From Planctomycetota bacterium (GTDB taxonomy: Bacteria; Planctomycetota; B15-G4), in NCBI GenBank assembly GCA_020638905.1, contig JACKHP010000011.1, positions 1-64,000 of the forward strand: a stretch of DNA of 64,000 nt, written 5' to 3'. How positions within the stretch are numbered: position 1 is the stretch's first letter; every line of letters begins with the position of its first letter. A program made the position numbers and the translations under genes. This document shows positions 1 through 7,487 of this stretch, in pieces. Under the pieces are notes generated by a model, which was not told the origin of the DNA, did not search any database, and worked only from the letters and a program-made list of their open reading frames with translations.

Positions 1-178
1 CTACCGCGTGCGCCTGCGTCCCACCTGGGCGCCGGCCTGGACGAAGGTGCTCGACGTCGGTGACGTGCACGAGCTCGTGCTGCCCGGCGTGAGCAAGGAC
101 GACGTGCTGTTCGCGGTCGAGGCATACGACGCCGACGGCCGCACGAGCCTCATGGTGTATCCCACGCCGCGTCGCTGA
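1..178 (+). CDS. C-terminal end of an M28-like zinc aminopeptidase (partial)
   Basis: An open frame enters from the left edge at base 2 and stops with TGA at 176-178, leaving 58 residues. The text contains WTKVLDVG, LPGVSKDDVLFAVEAYD and DGRTSLMVYP. This pattern (a W before a VG, then GVSKDD, F.V.A.D..G..S and a closing YP) is what I know from the beta-sandwich tail of secreted M28-family peptidases of planctomycetes and Bacteroidetes. The catalytic domain lies outside the window, so zinc ligands cannot be checked. The TPR lipoprotein gene starts 34 bases downstream and could be co-transcribed. Confidence 0.5.
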   Translation, partial: YRVRLRPTWAPAWTKVLDVGDVHELVLPGVSKDDVLFAVEAYDADGRTSLMVYPTPRR

Positions 179-212
179 CGGCGCGGCCCGACGAACTCGC
201 AGGAGTCCTCCG

Positions 213-1850
213 ATGTCGCGAACGCGTTGTGTGTTGATCGTGTCCTTCGTCGCGGCACTCGCTGCGTGCGCGGCTCCGTCGCGTCCCGTGCTGCTTGGAG
301 ACCTGGGGACATACACGCGTCCGCTCGAGACGCCCTCGGCCGAGGCGCGCGCGTGGTTCCGCCAGGGGCTGATGCTGACGTACGGGTTCAACCACGACGA
401 GGCCGTCGCCGCCTTCGAGGAGGCCCGGCGCCTCGATCCCGGCTTCGCGCTGGCCGCGTGGGGCGTCGGCTTCGCGCTCGGTCCCAACATCAACATGCCG
501 ATGACCGACCCCGATGTGGCGTCGCGCGCGTACGCCGCCGCGCAGGACGCCGCGAAGCTCGCCGCCGTGCGCGCGACGCCGGTCGAGCGCGCGCTGTGCG
601 AGGCGCTCACGCTGCGCTACGCCGATCCGCCGCCCGCCGACCGCGCCGCGCTCGACCTCGCCTACGCCGACGCGATGCGCGACGTGCACGCGCGCTTCCC
701 CGACGATCCCGACGTGGGCGCGCTGTTCGCCGACTCGCTGCTGAACCTCTCGCCCTGGGACCAGTGGACGAAGGACGGCCGGCCGAAGGAGCACACCGAG
801 GAGTGCCTGGCCGTGCTCGAGGACGTGCTCGCGACGCATCCCGACCATCCGCTGGCGAACCACCTGTACATCCACGCCACCGAGGCCGGGCCGCACCCCG
901 AGGCCGCCGAGCCCTGCGCCGACCGCCTCGGACGGCTCGTGCCGGGCCAGGGCCACCTCGTCCACATGCCGTCGCACACCTACGTGCGCATCGGACGCTA
1001 CGCCGACGCCGTCGAGGCGAACCAGCGCGCGCTGCTCGTCGACGACGCCTACTTCGCGAGCCACGGATGGCACGGCGTGTACGCGCTCTACCGCGCGCAC
1101 AACGCGCACTTCCTGGCGTACGCGGCGATGTTCGAGGGCGACCCCGAGACGTCGCTGGCCGCGGCGCGCAACCTCGTGGCGCACATCCCGGCCGAGGTGC
1201 TCGAGCAGATGCCCGAGTACGCCGAGGGCTTCTTCGCCATGCCCTGGCACGTCATGGTGCGCTTCGGCATGTGGGACCGCATCCTGGCCGAGCCCTTCCC
1301 CGACACGCCGCTGCACGTTGCCGAGACGATGCTGCGTTACGCCCGCGGCGTGGCGCTCGCGAACCTCGACCGGCTCGACGAGGCCGAGGCCGAGCGCGCG
1401 CGCTTCGAGGAGTCGGCCGCGCAGGTCACCGAGCAGCAGTTCATCGGACTCAGTCCCGCGCCGGCCATCGTCGACGTCGCGCGGCACATGCTGCTGGGCG
1501 AGCTGCGCTTCCGCCAGGGCCGCGTCGACGAGGCCTTCGACGCGCTGCGCCAGGCCGTGGCGCTCGAGGACGAGCTGCCGTACGACGAGCCCAAGGGCTG
1601 GATGCAGCCCGTCCGCCACGCGCTCGGCGCGCTGCTGCTCGAAGCGGGACGGGTCGACGAAGCCGAGGCCGTCTACCGCGCCGACCTCGCGAAGAACCCC
1701 GAGAACGGCTGGTCGCTGCACGGCCTGGCCGAGTGCCTGCAGCGCAGCGGACGCGAAAAGGAGGCGTCGGTGGCGCGCGAGCGCTTCGAGCGCGCGTGGT
1801 CGCACGCCACGATCACGCTCGATCGGTCGTGCTTCTGCCGGAGGCTGTGA
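213..1850 (+). CDS. TPR-repeat lipoprotein
   Basis: A 545-residue protein. The ATG at 213 follows an AGGAG at 201-205, a good ribosome-binding spacing. The N-terminus is a lipoprotein signal: basic MSRTR, a hydrophobic stretch, then a lipobox ending LAAC. The rest is helical and rich in TPR-like units such as NHDEAVAAFEEARRLDPGF, GRYADAVEANQRALL, GRVDEAFDALRQAVAL and GRVDEAEAVYRADLAKNP, spread from about residue 60 to the C-terminus. It is probably a protein-binding scaffold on a membrane face of the periplasm; no enzyme motif is visible and the partner is unknown. Base composition is high-GC and normal for the region. Its stop codon abuts the low-GC island that begins at 1851. Confidence 0.8.
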   Translation: MSRTRCVLIVSFVAALAACAAPSRPVLLGDLGTYTRPLETPSAEARAWFRQGLMLTYGFNHDEAVAAFEEARRLDPGFALAAWGVGFALGPNINMPMTDPDVASRAYAAAQDAAKLAAVRATPVERALCEALTLRYADPPPADRAALDLAYADAMRDVHARFPDDPDVGALFADSLLNLSPWDQWTKDGRPKEHTEECLAVLEDVLATHPDHPLANHLYIHATEAGPHPEAAEPCADRLGRLVPGQGHLVHMPSHTYVRIGRYADAVEANQRALLVDDAYFASHGWHGVYALYRAHNAHFLAYAAMFEGDPETSLAAARNLVAHIPAEVLEQMPEYAEGFFAMPWHVMVRFGMWDRILAEPFPDTPLHVAETMLRYARGVALANLDRLDEAEAERARFEESAAQVTEQQFIGLSPAPAIVDVARHMLLGELRFRQGRVDEAFDALRQAVALEDELPYDEPKGWMQPVRHALGALLLEAGRVDEAEAVYRADLAKNPENGWSLHGLAECLQRSGREKEASVARERFERAWSHATITLDRSCFCRRL

Positions 1851-2071
1851 GGGGACTGGCCTATTTCAGCGAACGCTGGCAATCCCTACGTCACACCCCC
1901 TATGATTCAACGCGGCGAGAGGGGACGGGACTCGCGACCGCTCCTCATCATTGATGACTTGCGGTGCGTTGAGATGGCAGCTGATACAAGTGGCATCGAC
2001 CTAGGCGATGTCCCAGCTTGGACTAACCCTCAGACCACGAGTATACCATACTCGGGATCCGGACCGGAGCA
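1851..2071 (+). other. Low-GC structured leader of the reverse transcriptase; possible ncRNA
   Basis: This 221-base stretch between the TPR gene and the reverse transcriptase has no convincing frame and is clearly poorer in GC than the flanks. It holds several short dyads: TCATCA-T-TGATGA at 1945-1957, CATCG..CGATG at 1994-2010 around a CCTAGG, CCA..TGG within CCCAGCTTGG at about 2012-2021, and a 7-bp stem CGAGTAT-ACC-ATACTCG at 2038-2054, 17 bases before the ATG. A near-direct repeat begins at 1849 (GAGGGGACTGGCCT) and again at 1919 (GAGGGGACGGGACT). Several defence-associated RTs use an RNA encoded just upstream as template or cofactor, so this is the place to look for one. That role is inference. 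Confidence 0.4.
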
Positions 2072-3814
2072 ATGACACCGTCCCCCCTCGCCCCTTACGA
2101 GTACTACTTTAGACCCGAGCAAATCCTAAGGGGCCTTGCCCGCATTCGAATCGCAGCATCTAAGGCGCGGCATGATGCTCTCTTCCTTCGCGCCATCTCA
2201 AAGGAAGCTCCATGCCCACGAATCGAAAACGTGACCCTAAATTGCTTCCCACCCAGGCATGAATGGAAGCGCCCCCCCAAGAAGATTCGACACCGTCTAG
2301 CGGACGATCGCAGCAGGCAGGACGGACTCTTCCACACCTTGCTAAGAAACTGGGAGAGCGGCGACTCTGATAATCATCTGTGGATGATCCAACTTCGTTG
2401 GCTTGTCGCCGAAGTGCGGCGAGCAGCCCTTTGCGAAGCCCACTCTGCAGTTCACTTTACCGAACCAACCGTAATACCAACAATCCGCCCTGACGGCAAG
2501 TACCGCGCAATCGCGCAGTATCCATTACGGGAACGAGTCCTCAGCTCACTACTCGCACAGTACCTACGCGATGCATTTGATCCGCTGATCCCCAATACCG
2601 TCTACGCATTTAGATCACCGAAGAATGGGCCCATTACACACCATCACGCATTTCACGCAGTCGCCACCTACCGGCGTCTACACAAAGGTACAGTATGGGT
2701 CGCCGAAAGCGACATACAAGGCTTCTTCGATTGCGTACACCATGATATCGCAAGGACGGCCTACGCAACATGCACCTCCAAAGCCAACGAACTACTAGGA
2801 TCAGCCATTGATCGACGTGCAACAGCGCTATTCAACTCAGTACTAGACAGTTATTCATTTCCCGAGACAGCAATCGCGCAAACCAAAGCCTTCTTTCGCG
2901 CAAGCCACCTCACAGGTCAGCTGAAATGGGCCGACGAGGCCCTAATGAAATTCTATTCGAACCCCATGAACGAGGAGATCGGAATTCCACAAGGAGGACC
3001 TTTGTCGGGCCTTCTAGCGAATCTCGTCCTACTCAAGGCCGATCAGGCAGTCAATAAGGCAGCAGCGCCGGATGATGCCAATCGACTCTATGCCAGATAC
3101 GTCGATGATATGATAGCTGCCCACACATCCAGGGAGTGCTGCCTACGGATGCAGCAAGCCTACAACCGCGCTCTGACCGAACTACGCCTGCCAGCACACC
3201 CGGCAACACATCTCCCATATGGGAAGAGATTCTGGCATCAGAAGTCCAAATCCCCATACCCATGGGCGCCCCAGCCCGAGAATGAATCTACAAATTCCCA
3301 GCGAGCAGTACCGTGGGTGGGCTTTGTCGGCTACCAAATTCGATTTGACTGCTTAGTTCGAGTCAGACCGTCTTCGCTAAAGAAGGAACTACTAAAGCAG
3401 CGCCAGGAGGCCGACAAGGTGATACGGCTACTCTTGCGACAGAAGCGCAATAACAACATTGGTGCACGCGTCTCGGCGAGGCAGATTGCATACAGGCTCC
3501 GCAAACGTCTACAAGCTAGATCAATCGGCCGAGAGCCAGCATGGAACATGCCGCCAGCAGAGCCAACTCACTCATGGTGTGGAGGATACCAAGCACTTGG
3601 CGATCACAGAATCGTAGTTTCGCAGCTTCGCCACCTTGATCGTTGCCGAGAGCAACAGATCAGGCGTGTTGCGCGAGTTGCGGAAGCACTGTTGAGTGTC
3701 GCTTCGACGGGAAAGCGCATTCGCGGATCCGAGAAGTACGCAGGGCTACCCTTCAGCTACGTCGGCCAGTTCGTGTCGTCTCGACCCAGCGAATTAAAGA
3801 ACTCGAGTCCCTGA
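2072..3814 (+). CDS. Reverse transcriptase, stand-alone, possibly defence-associated (DRT/unknown group)
   Basis: A 580-residue RNA-directed DNA polymerase. Visible RT motifs: motif A as AESDIQGFFD (D214), motif B as GIPQGGPLSGLLANL (304-317), motif C as YARYVDD (catalytic Asp pair 345-346), and a later VGFVGYQI resembling the RT7/motif E region. The N-terminal part matches RT0-RT2 (RAIAQYPLRERVLSSLLAQYL at 145-165). After the palm come about 190 residues with a basic helix and a WCGGYQAL...LRHLDRCREQQ element. I see no maturase-type HNH (C..C, H) zinc finger, no integrase and no fused nitrilase. The retron VTG and NAXXH features are not evident, and DGR RTs have a different motif B (IGNLTSQ). 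A group-II-like or unknown-group (UG/DRT) RT fits best. GC is about 45-57% in lines I counted against about 73% next door, a strong sign of recent acquisition. GGAG at 2066-2069 is very close to the ATG, so the exact start is uncertain. Confidence 0.85.
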   Translation: MTPSPLAPYEYYFRPEQILRGLARIRIAASKARHDALFLRAISKEAPCPRIENVTLNCFPPRHEWKRPPKKIRHRLADDRSRQDGLFHTLLRNWESGDSDNHLWMIQLRWLVAEVRRAALCEAHSAVHFTEPTVIPTIRPDGKYRAIAQYPLRERVLSSLLAQYLRDAFDPLIPNTVYAFRSPKNGPITHHHAFHAVATYRRLHKGTVWVAESDIQGFFDCVHHDIARTAYATCTSKANELLGSAIDRRATALFNSVLDSYSFPETAIAQTKAFFRASHLTGQLKWADEALMKFYSNPMNEEIGIPQGGPLSGLLANLVLLKADQAVNKAAAPDDANRLYARYVDDMIAAHTSRECCLRMQQAYNRALTELRLPAHPATHLPYGKRFWHQKSKSPYPWAPQPENESTNSQRAVPWVGFVGYQIRFDCLVRVRPSSLKKELLKQRQEADKVIRLLLRQKRNNNIGARVSARQIAYRLRKRLQARSIGREPAWNMPPAEPTHSWCGGYQALGDHRIVVSQLRHLDRCREQQIRRVARVAEALLSVASTGKRIRGSEKYAGLPFSYVGQFVSSRPSELKNSSP

Positions 3815-3829
3815 AACGCGTGCCACGCC

Positions 3830-4456
3830 CGAGCAACGTCTCGACTCCGGCCGCGGCGAGCGCGTAGAGTACGCAACACCACGGCGCGGCGTCCGGCCCC
3901 ACGCGAGCTGCAGCGCGAGCGTCGCGCCGATCTGCGCGCCGGACAGCGCCACGAGCGAGAGCACCTGGACGCCACGCGTGCCCGTGCGCAAGCGCGCGAC
4001 CAATTGCCACGTCACGAAAGCCGAGACGCACAGCAAGAGCGCCGCGGCGCCGCGCAGCAACGCGTCTACCGGCAGCCACACGCCCATCGCGAGGGCCAGC
4101 GGGTGCTGGCTCTCAAGCTTGTGCGACAGAATCCCCCAGGACCGGATCGGCTCGATCACAGCCGCGCCGCCTTGCTCCATTCTGAAACAAGGGCCACAGT
4201 GCGAGCAGGACGGCGGGCACAAACACGCCGCAGGCGCCACGCGCCCGCGAGCCGTTAGTCGATCGAGGCCGGACTCCACCGGGATGGCACCGAGCCACGC
4301 CCACACAAGCATGCCGTAGTCGAGGATGGCCGCGCCGCTCGGCGGCGGCGCCGAGTGTTCGAAGCCCCCTCCGAACGAGGCGTCCTGCGCGAGGAGCATG
4401 GCGAACAGCGGCGACCTGCAGCCCAGGGTCCGCAGGCCGAGCGCAAACCATGGCAT
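3830..4456 (-). pseudogene. Frameshifted, truncated integral membrane protein gene
   Basis: Reading from the ATG at 4456 on the minus strand gives MPWFALGLRTLG..., with a hydrophobic segment (DYGMLVWAWLGAIPV). Further hydrophobic segments then appear in alternating frames: FVPAVLLALWPLF in a second frame near 4190-4235, ALLRGAAALLLCVSAFVTW and VLSLVALSGAQIGATLALQL back in the first frame, then VLYALAAAGVETLL in the second frame near 3845-3885. Joined across about three frameshifts these make a plausible polytopic membrane protein, but no single frame does. The C-terminal end runs into the reverse transcriptase island. I cannot name the family. The shifts may be real decay after the RT insertion or sequencing errors in homopolymers; candidates lie near 3895, 4185 and 4230. 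Confidence 0.5.
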
Positions 4457-4475
4457 CCCCCTCGAGGCGTCGCGT

Positions 4476-4499
4476 ATGGGACGGCTCTCGCCGTCCCAT
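4476..4499. terminator. Perfect 10-bp hairpin, TCTC loop
   Basis: ATGGGACGGC (4476-4485), TCTC, GCCGTCCCAT (4490-4499) form a perfect 10-bp stem. No T-run follows on either strand, so it is terminator-like only. It lies between the minus-strand coiled-coil gene (3' end at 4627) and the membrane pseudogene, where it could end the upstream minus-strand transcript or be a copy of a repeat element. Confidence 0.5.
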
Positions 4500-4626
4500 G
4501 TTCCCTCGCCAGATCGTACCGGTCAGGATGGCGACGTCACGGGCGCGAGCGCCCGCGCCCTCGCCGCGCGAAGAGAGACAGCGCGCGCGCAGACGCTCGG
4601 TGCGCCCCGACGAGCCGGCCGGTGCG

Positions 4627-5463
4627 TCAGTTCCCTTGGCCGCCCTGCTGTCCACCCTGGCCGTCGCCGGGACCCGGGCCGCCACCCGGACCGCGGTCGC
4701 CGCGGTCACGTCCCCCGAAGCCGCCGAAGCCGCCGCGGCCGGGACCGCCGAAGAAGCCGCGCTCGATGCCGCCCATCTCGTTGTACTTCTCGAGCTGGCT
4801 GGGGGTCATGATCGACGCGAGCTTGCTGCCGCGCTCGGCGTCGATGGCCTGCATCGCATCGCGCATGCCGCCGAAGTCGCCCGACTCGCGCGCCTTGGCG
4901 AAGATCTCGTCGCGCCGGGCACCGGTGTCGGTGAAGAGCGTCTTCATCTCGTTCTGCTGCCAGGTGTCGAGGCCGATCTCGGTGGCGAGTTCGCCCAGCC
5001 GCTCGTCGAGGCGCTGCTCCATCAGCGCCTTGCGGTCGGCTTCGCGCTGCTCGTCCTCGCGCTGCCGGATCGTCTCGAGCGCCGAAGCGACGGTGTCGAG
5101 GAACGGCCCGCCGCCCGATTCGACCGACGCGTCGTTGAGCGCCGAGGTGAGCGCGTCGACCCGCTGCTGCAGCTCGAGCATCTGCTCGTCGACGAGCGGA
5201 CGCGGCTCGCCGCCGCCCTCGCCGCCGGGGGAAGCCGGCATGCGCCAGACCATCTGCTCGATGTCGTCGAGCCGTCGCTTGAGCAGCCCCGCGTCGCTCT
5301 CGATGCGCGCCATCTGCTGCCGGAGCGGCTCGATCGCCGCCGCCTCGGTGCCGGGCGACGTGGCGTGATCGGACTCGATCGAGAGCACGAACGCGGTGCT
5401 CGCGGCGCCCAGCACGCCCGCCAGGATCGGGACCAAGCCGTACTGCACGAGGGGCTGCGCCAT
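4627..5463 (-). CDS. Membrane-anchored coiled-coil protein, LTxxQ/CpxP-like
   Basis: A 278-residue protein; the ATG at 5463 is preceded by GGAGAG. Residues about 8-28 are one hydrophobic signal anchor (YGLVPILAGVLGAASTAFVL). Then come charged heptad-like stretches (about 45-70 and 85-150). A region about 150-235 with LGELATEIGLDTWQQNEM and LASIMTPSQLEKYNEM resembles the LTxxQ/Spy-CpxP helical hairpin of periplasmic stress or metal-sensing proteins. The tail (from about 237) is Gly, Arg, Asp, Pro and Gln rich and looks disordered (repeated GGFGGFGG, GPGGGPGPG). The anchor suggests a periplasmic body. The family link is by pattern only, and the Gly-rich tail is not part of the usual family. Confidence 0.6.
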   Translation of the reverse strand: MAQPLVQYGLVPILAGVLGAASTAFVLSIESDHATSPGTEAAAIEPLRQQMARIESDAGLLKRRLDDIEQMVWRMPASPGGEGGGEPRPLVDEQMLELQQRVDALTSALNDASVESGGGPFLDTVASALETIRQREDEQREADRKALMEQRLDERLGELATEIGLDTWQQNEMKTLFTDTGARRDEIFAKARESGDFGGMRDAMQAIDAERGSKLASIMTPSQLEKYNEMGGIERGFFGGPGRGGFGGFGGRDRGDRGPGGGPGPGDGQGGQQGGQGN

Positions 5464-5615
5464 GGCGGCTCTCCGGAACCGGGGGGAGAGGGCCAGTATC
5501 GTCGGCCCCCGCGCGCGAGGGAAGCTCCCACGCGCCCCTCCGGACGGAGACTCACGGATCTCTCATGCTGACGGCATGCTGACGGATCCGTGAGCCCCGC
5601 AGGCGGAGCACGCGC

Positions 5616-6188
5616 TCAGGGCGCGGCGCGACGCGCCACCTCGGCGCGCACGAACTCCTCGGCCGGCCCGGGCTTCATCCCCACGGCACGGGCCTCCGCC
5701 AGAGCCTGCTCGAGATCGACGCCGTCGTCGATCACGCGGTGGACGGCGAACAGCATCGCCACCCGGTTGCCGCTGCCGCAATGCACGAGCGTGCCGTCAC
5801 CGGGCCCGGCCCGGAACTCGTCCAGGATCGGATCGACCGTGGCGGCGTCGGCCTTCGAGGGGTCGAACGGCAGACGCTCGAACTCGAGCCCCAGCGCCGC
5901 GCAGGTGGCGGCCTCGTCGTAGCCCTCGGGCTCCCCCGCGGTGCGCAGCGAGACGACGCGCTGGACGCCCGCATCCTTGTAGGACTGCAGCGCGTCGGCG
6001 TCGGGCATGCCGCCGAACACGTACGCGCCGTACGTGGCTTCGTTCATGATGCGCGCGGTGGGCGCCGCCTCGAGGGTCGGCGCCGGCTCCGACGCGGGGG
6101 ACGCGCACGCGGCGAGGGCGACGAGCATTCCGCACGCGACTGCGCGCAGCGAGGAACGCGGGGCGGGACGACGGATCGAGGTCGACAT
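5616..6188 (-). CDS. DUF442/BLH-type phosphatase lipoprotein
   Basis: A 190-residue protein; ATG at 6188 with GGAG ten bases upstream. The N-terminus is a lipoprotein signal with lipobox LAAC. The mature part carries the cysteine-phosphatase loop HCGSGNRV, preceded by VVSLRTAGEPEGYDE and AALGLEFERLPF, which is the layout of the DUF442 (beta-lactamase hydrolase-like, PF04273) tyrosine-phosphatase fold: substrate-facing Asp/Pro loop first, then HC(x5)R. The catalytic cysteine and arginine are present, so it should be active. An exported, lipid-anchored form is less usual than the cytoplasmic versions. It shares strand and a 110-base gap with the DUF488 gene upstream. The substrate is unknown. 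Confidence 0.75.
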   Translation of the reverse strand: MSTSIRRPAPRSSLRAVACGMLVALAACASPASEPAPTLEAAPTARIMNEATYGAYVFGGMPDADALQSYKDAGVQRVVSLRTAGEPEGYDEAATCAALGLEFERLPFDPSKADAATVDPILDEFRAGPGDGTLVHCGSGNRVAMLFAVHRVIDDGVDLEQALAEARAVGMKPGPAEEFVRAEVARRAAP

Positions 6189-6298
6189 CGCAGAAAGCTC
6201 CGAGGGGGACCCCCAGCTTGCCCGATACGGAGACGCGCCGCGAGTCCCGTCCCACGGTCCGGCGAGCAACCCGCCGCGCGCCGTCGACCCGGTCGCGG

Positions 6299-6883
6299 TC
6301 AGTTGCCGGACGCGCCGAAGAGCGACGCCTGCCCGGCGTCGGGCGCGCGGTAGAGCAGTCCGCCGTCGTCGCGCGGCTGCGCGCGCGGGTGCAGCACGTG
6401 CGGCTCGACGCGTCCCGGGGCCAGCAGGTGCTCGACGCGCGCGCCGTGCACGAGCAGGGCGTCGCACAGGAACGCGCGGTGGCAGTGCGTGGGCGCCATC
6501 TCCGCGCACATGATCGCCGTCCTGCGCTGCGCCGCGAGCTCGAGCAGGCGCAGGAACGCGCGCCGGAAGAGCGGCGTCTGCATGTGGTCGGCGTAGCCGC
6601 GCGAGGCGTCGTCGAGCAGTCCGTCGTGGGGCGAGTCGGGACAGGGGTCGCGATAGCCGCCCAGGTCGACCGCGTGCCGGTACTCGAAACCCGCCGCCGG
6701 CAGCGCCACCTCGAGCTCGGCCTTGCGCATGTGCGGGTGACGCTTCGACCCCGGGAAGCGACGCACGTCGATCAGCAGCTCGAGCCCCGCCCCGCGCAGC
6801 AGCTCGACGAGTTCGCCCTGGGTGCGGTTCCCGTGCCCGAGCGAGGTGACGAGGATCGGTGCGTCGGAGGTCATCGCGTCCAT
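6299..6883 (-). CDS. DUF488 family protein
   Basis: A 194-residue protein. It opens with TSLGHGNRTQGELVELL and LIDVRRFPGSKRHPHM and contains CAEMAPTHCHR, the conserved C.E..P..CHR block of DUF488. ADLGGYRDP-like text (VDLGGYRDP) and a LEL/RRTAIMCAE strand also match the family. DUF488 proteins are small cytoplasmic proteins of unsettled function whose conserved Cys/His cluster suggests metal or nucleotide chemistry. The gene runs divergently from the BlaI-M56 pair, and the 200-base interval between them holds the operator at 6971-6994, so it could share that regulation. Confidence 0.8.
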   Translation of the reverse strand: MDAMTSDAPILVTSLGHGNRTQGELVELLRGAGLELLIDVRRFPGSKRHPHMRKAELEVALPAAGFEYRHAVDLGGYRDPCPDSPHDGLLDDASRGYADHMQTPLFRRAFLRLLELAAQRRTAIMCAEMAPTHCHRAFLCDALLVHGARVEHLLAPGRVEPHVLHPRAQPRDDGGLLYRAPDAGQASLFGASGN

Positions 6884-6962
6884 CGTGCCGGTCGCGCGGT
6901 CCCGCGGCCAGCCCGTCGGGCCGAAGCCGGTCCCGCTCCTGGTTGCTTCGCGGAACTGACAC

Positions 6963-6994
6963 TTGACGGCCTACGCTTAGTCGACTAAGTGTAG
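6963..6994 (+). promoter_or_regulatory. BlaI-type operator overlapping a promoter
   Basis: Bases 6971-6994 form a 24-bp dyad whose core is CTTAGTCGACTAAG; its outer arms are CTACG and TGTAG, with one mismatch pair. This matches the TAGTCGACTA-type operators known for BlaI/MecI repressors. A TTGACG at 6963-6968 could be the -35 box, which would put the -10 inside the dyad at about 6986-6991, so repressor binding would block transcription. It lies about 90 bases upstream of the BlaI start and between divergent genes. Autoregulation is inference from the family. Confidence 0.7.
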
Positions 6995-7082
6995 AGATCA
7001 CAGTGGACGGGCGACGCGGCGAGCGTCCCTGCTCCCGTCGAGGTCGCGTGCGCACCGCGTGCGCCGGAGGAGGTTGCGAGCG

Positions 7083-7487
7083 ATGGCGTCCCGACCGCCG
7101 CAGGTGCCCACCGACAGGGAGCTGCTCATCCTCAAGGTGCTCTGGGAGCGCGGCGAGGCCAGCGTGCGACAGGTCTTCGAGACGCTGCGCGACGAGGTGC
7201 CCATCGTGCAGAACACGGTGCAGGCGTTCCTGCGCACGATGGAGGCCAAGGGACTCGTGACGCACCACGTCGAGGGCCGGACCTTCGTGTATCGCGCGGT
7301 GCGCAAGCGCGACCAGACGACGAAGCGACTGCTCGCGGGGCTGCTCGATCAGGTCTTCGACGGCGCGGTCGACCAGCTCGTCGAGAGCGCGCTCGCGCTG
7401 CGACGTCCCACGGCCGATGAGCTCGACGCGCTGAGGCGCCTCGTCGACGAGGCCGAGGCGGCAGGAAAGAAGGGACGCCGCACGTGA
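7083..7487 (+). CDS. BlaI/MecI family transcriptional repressor
   Basis: A 134-residue winged-helix repressor. ATG at 7083 is chosen because GGAGGAGG lies at 7066-7073; an in-frame ATG at 7059 has no such site. The sequence follows the family: PTDRELLILKVLWERGEASVRQVFETL (first helices), VQNTVQAFLRTMEAKGLVTHH (recognition helix and wing), then a C-terminal dimerisation helix set. BlaI-type repressors bind TAGTCGACTA-like operators as dimers and are inactivated by proteolysis started by the partner M56 protease. The partner gene overlaps by four bases (GTGA at 7484-7487). No beta-lactamase gene is nearby, so the pair probably senses something else. Confidence 0.92.
   Translation: MASRPPQVPTDRELLILKVLWERGEASVRQVFETLRDEVPIVQNTVQAFLRTMEAKGLVTHHVEGRTFVYRAVRKRDQTTKRLLAGLLDQVFDGAVDQLVESALALRRPTADELDALRRLVDEAEAAGKKGRRT

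Noticed and set aside
150..1805. Minus-strand open frame of 551 codons opposite the TPR lipoprotein
   Set aside because: The product is Arg/Val/His-rich without any motif; the plus strand has an RBS, a lipobox and TPR units.
1851..3830. Group II intron
   Set aside because: I found no domain V-like hairpin after the RT, no GUGYG-type 5' end and no maturase HNH motif.
1851..3830. Target-site duplication or clear inverted ends of the RT island
   Set aside because: Only short, weak matches (GGGACT, TTTCAG) between the two ends; not enough to call a transposon.
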